This document shows, piece after piece, positions 14,880 through 14,935 of a stretch of 14,935 nt of DNA. A program made the position numbers and the translations under genes. Position 1 is the first letter of the stretch. Every line of letters begins with the position of its first letter. The notes beneath the pieces were generated by a model, which was not told the DNA's origin, made no database searches, and was given only the letters and a program-made list of their open reading frames with translations. The stretch is from an uncultured Ideonella sp. (lineage in GTDB: Bacteria > Pseudomonadota > Gammaproteobacteria > Burkholderiales > Burkholderiaceae): the NCBI GenBank assembly GCA_946479475.1, contig CAMLGG010000124.1:1-14935 (forward strand), read 5' to 3'.

Positions 14880-14935
14880 ATGAGCGCCGCCCGGCCGCTC
14901 CGCAGGCGCTCGCTCCCCCTTGGGGGGATGGCGCG
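14880..14935 (+). other. Open 3' edge, possible start of a following gene or intergenic repeat
   Basis: From ATG 14880 the frame stays open to the window end (19 codons beginning MSAARPLRRR), and a second in-frame ATG lies at 14928. Neither gives a recognisable HipA N-terminus. The same stretch contains CCCCC-TT-GGGGG (14915-14926), and the CGCTCGCT plus C/G-run style resembles a repeat that I recall in intergenic DNA of Burkholderiales. This is recollection, not a match. Confidence 0.3.

Overview
The window is very GC-rich, with strong third-position G/C bias and long spurious open frames on both strands of most genes. Protein styles (LplT tail, QseBC-like pair, IorAB-type dehydrogenase, DUF2332, M14 peptidase) point to a betaproteobacterium of the order Burkholderiales, plausibly the Rubrivivax/Leptothrix/Roseateles group. 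This placement is inferred from the sequence alone. No rRNA, tRNA, CRISPR array, transposase or phage gene was seen. Coding density is high: the longest gap without a gene is the 260-nt stretch at 5355-5614.

Layout. Positions 1-1156: the 3' end of a lysophospholipid transporter gene (lplT), translationally coupled to an EamA/DMT permease. 1215-1700: a Cys-type glutathione peroxidase. 1689-1859 (minus): a tiny ORF that is only the C-terminal DNA-binding piece of a Crp/Fnr regulator, overlapping the gpx stop. 1893-3020: a DUF2332 protein. 3098-4294: an aromatic/aspartate aminotransferase, closed by a strong hairpin pair that also serves the converging lipoprotein gene at 4359-5354 (minus). 5355-5614: a divergent regulatory region with a PmrA/QseB-like direct repeat. 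5615-8378: a tightly overlapping operon of cytochrome b561, response regulator and sensor kinase. 8428-9183: a class II glutamine amidotransferase. 9253-10956: an M14 metallocarboxypeptidase. 11063-14490: a three-gene operon with the [2Fe-2S] and molybdopterin subunits of an isoquinoline 1-oxidoreductase-like enzyme followed by a glutathione S-transferase-like gene. 14613-14870: a HipB-like antitoxin/repressor with its own promoter and a palindromic operator; any partner toxin gene would lie past the window end.

How the genes work together. Two units are clear. The b561-RR-HK operon looks like a self-regulated envelope sensing unit: an acidic sensor loop and an acidic cytochrome tail may both face the periplasm, and the tandem site upstream fits binding by its own regulator. 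The iorA-iorB-GST operon encodes a periplasm-directed (Tat) molybdenum hydroxylase plus a probable detoxification or accessory protein. The rest is ordinary chromosomal metabolism and stress defence. The points most worth a second look are the HipB-type operator layout at the right end, the 56-residue Crp remnant or mini-regulator next to gpx, and the PmrA/QseB-like box.
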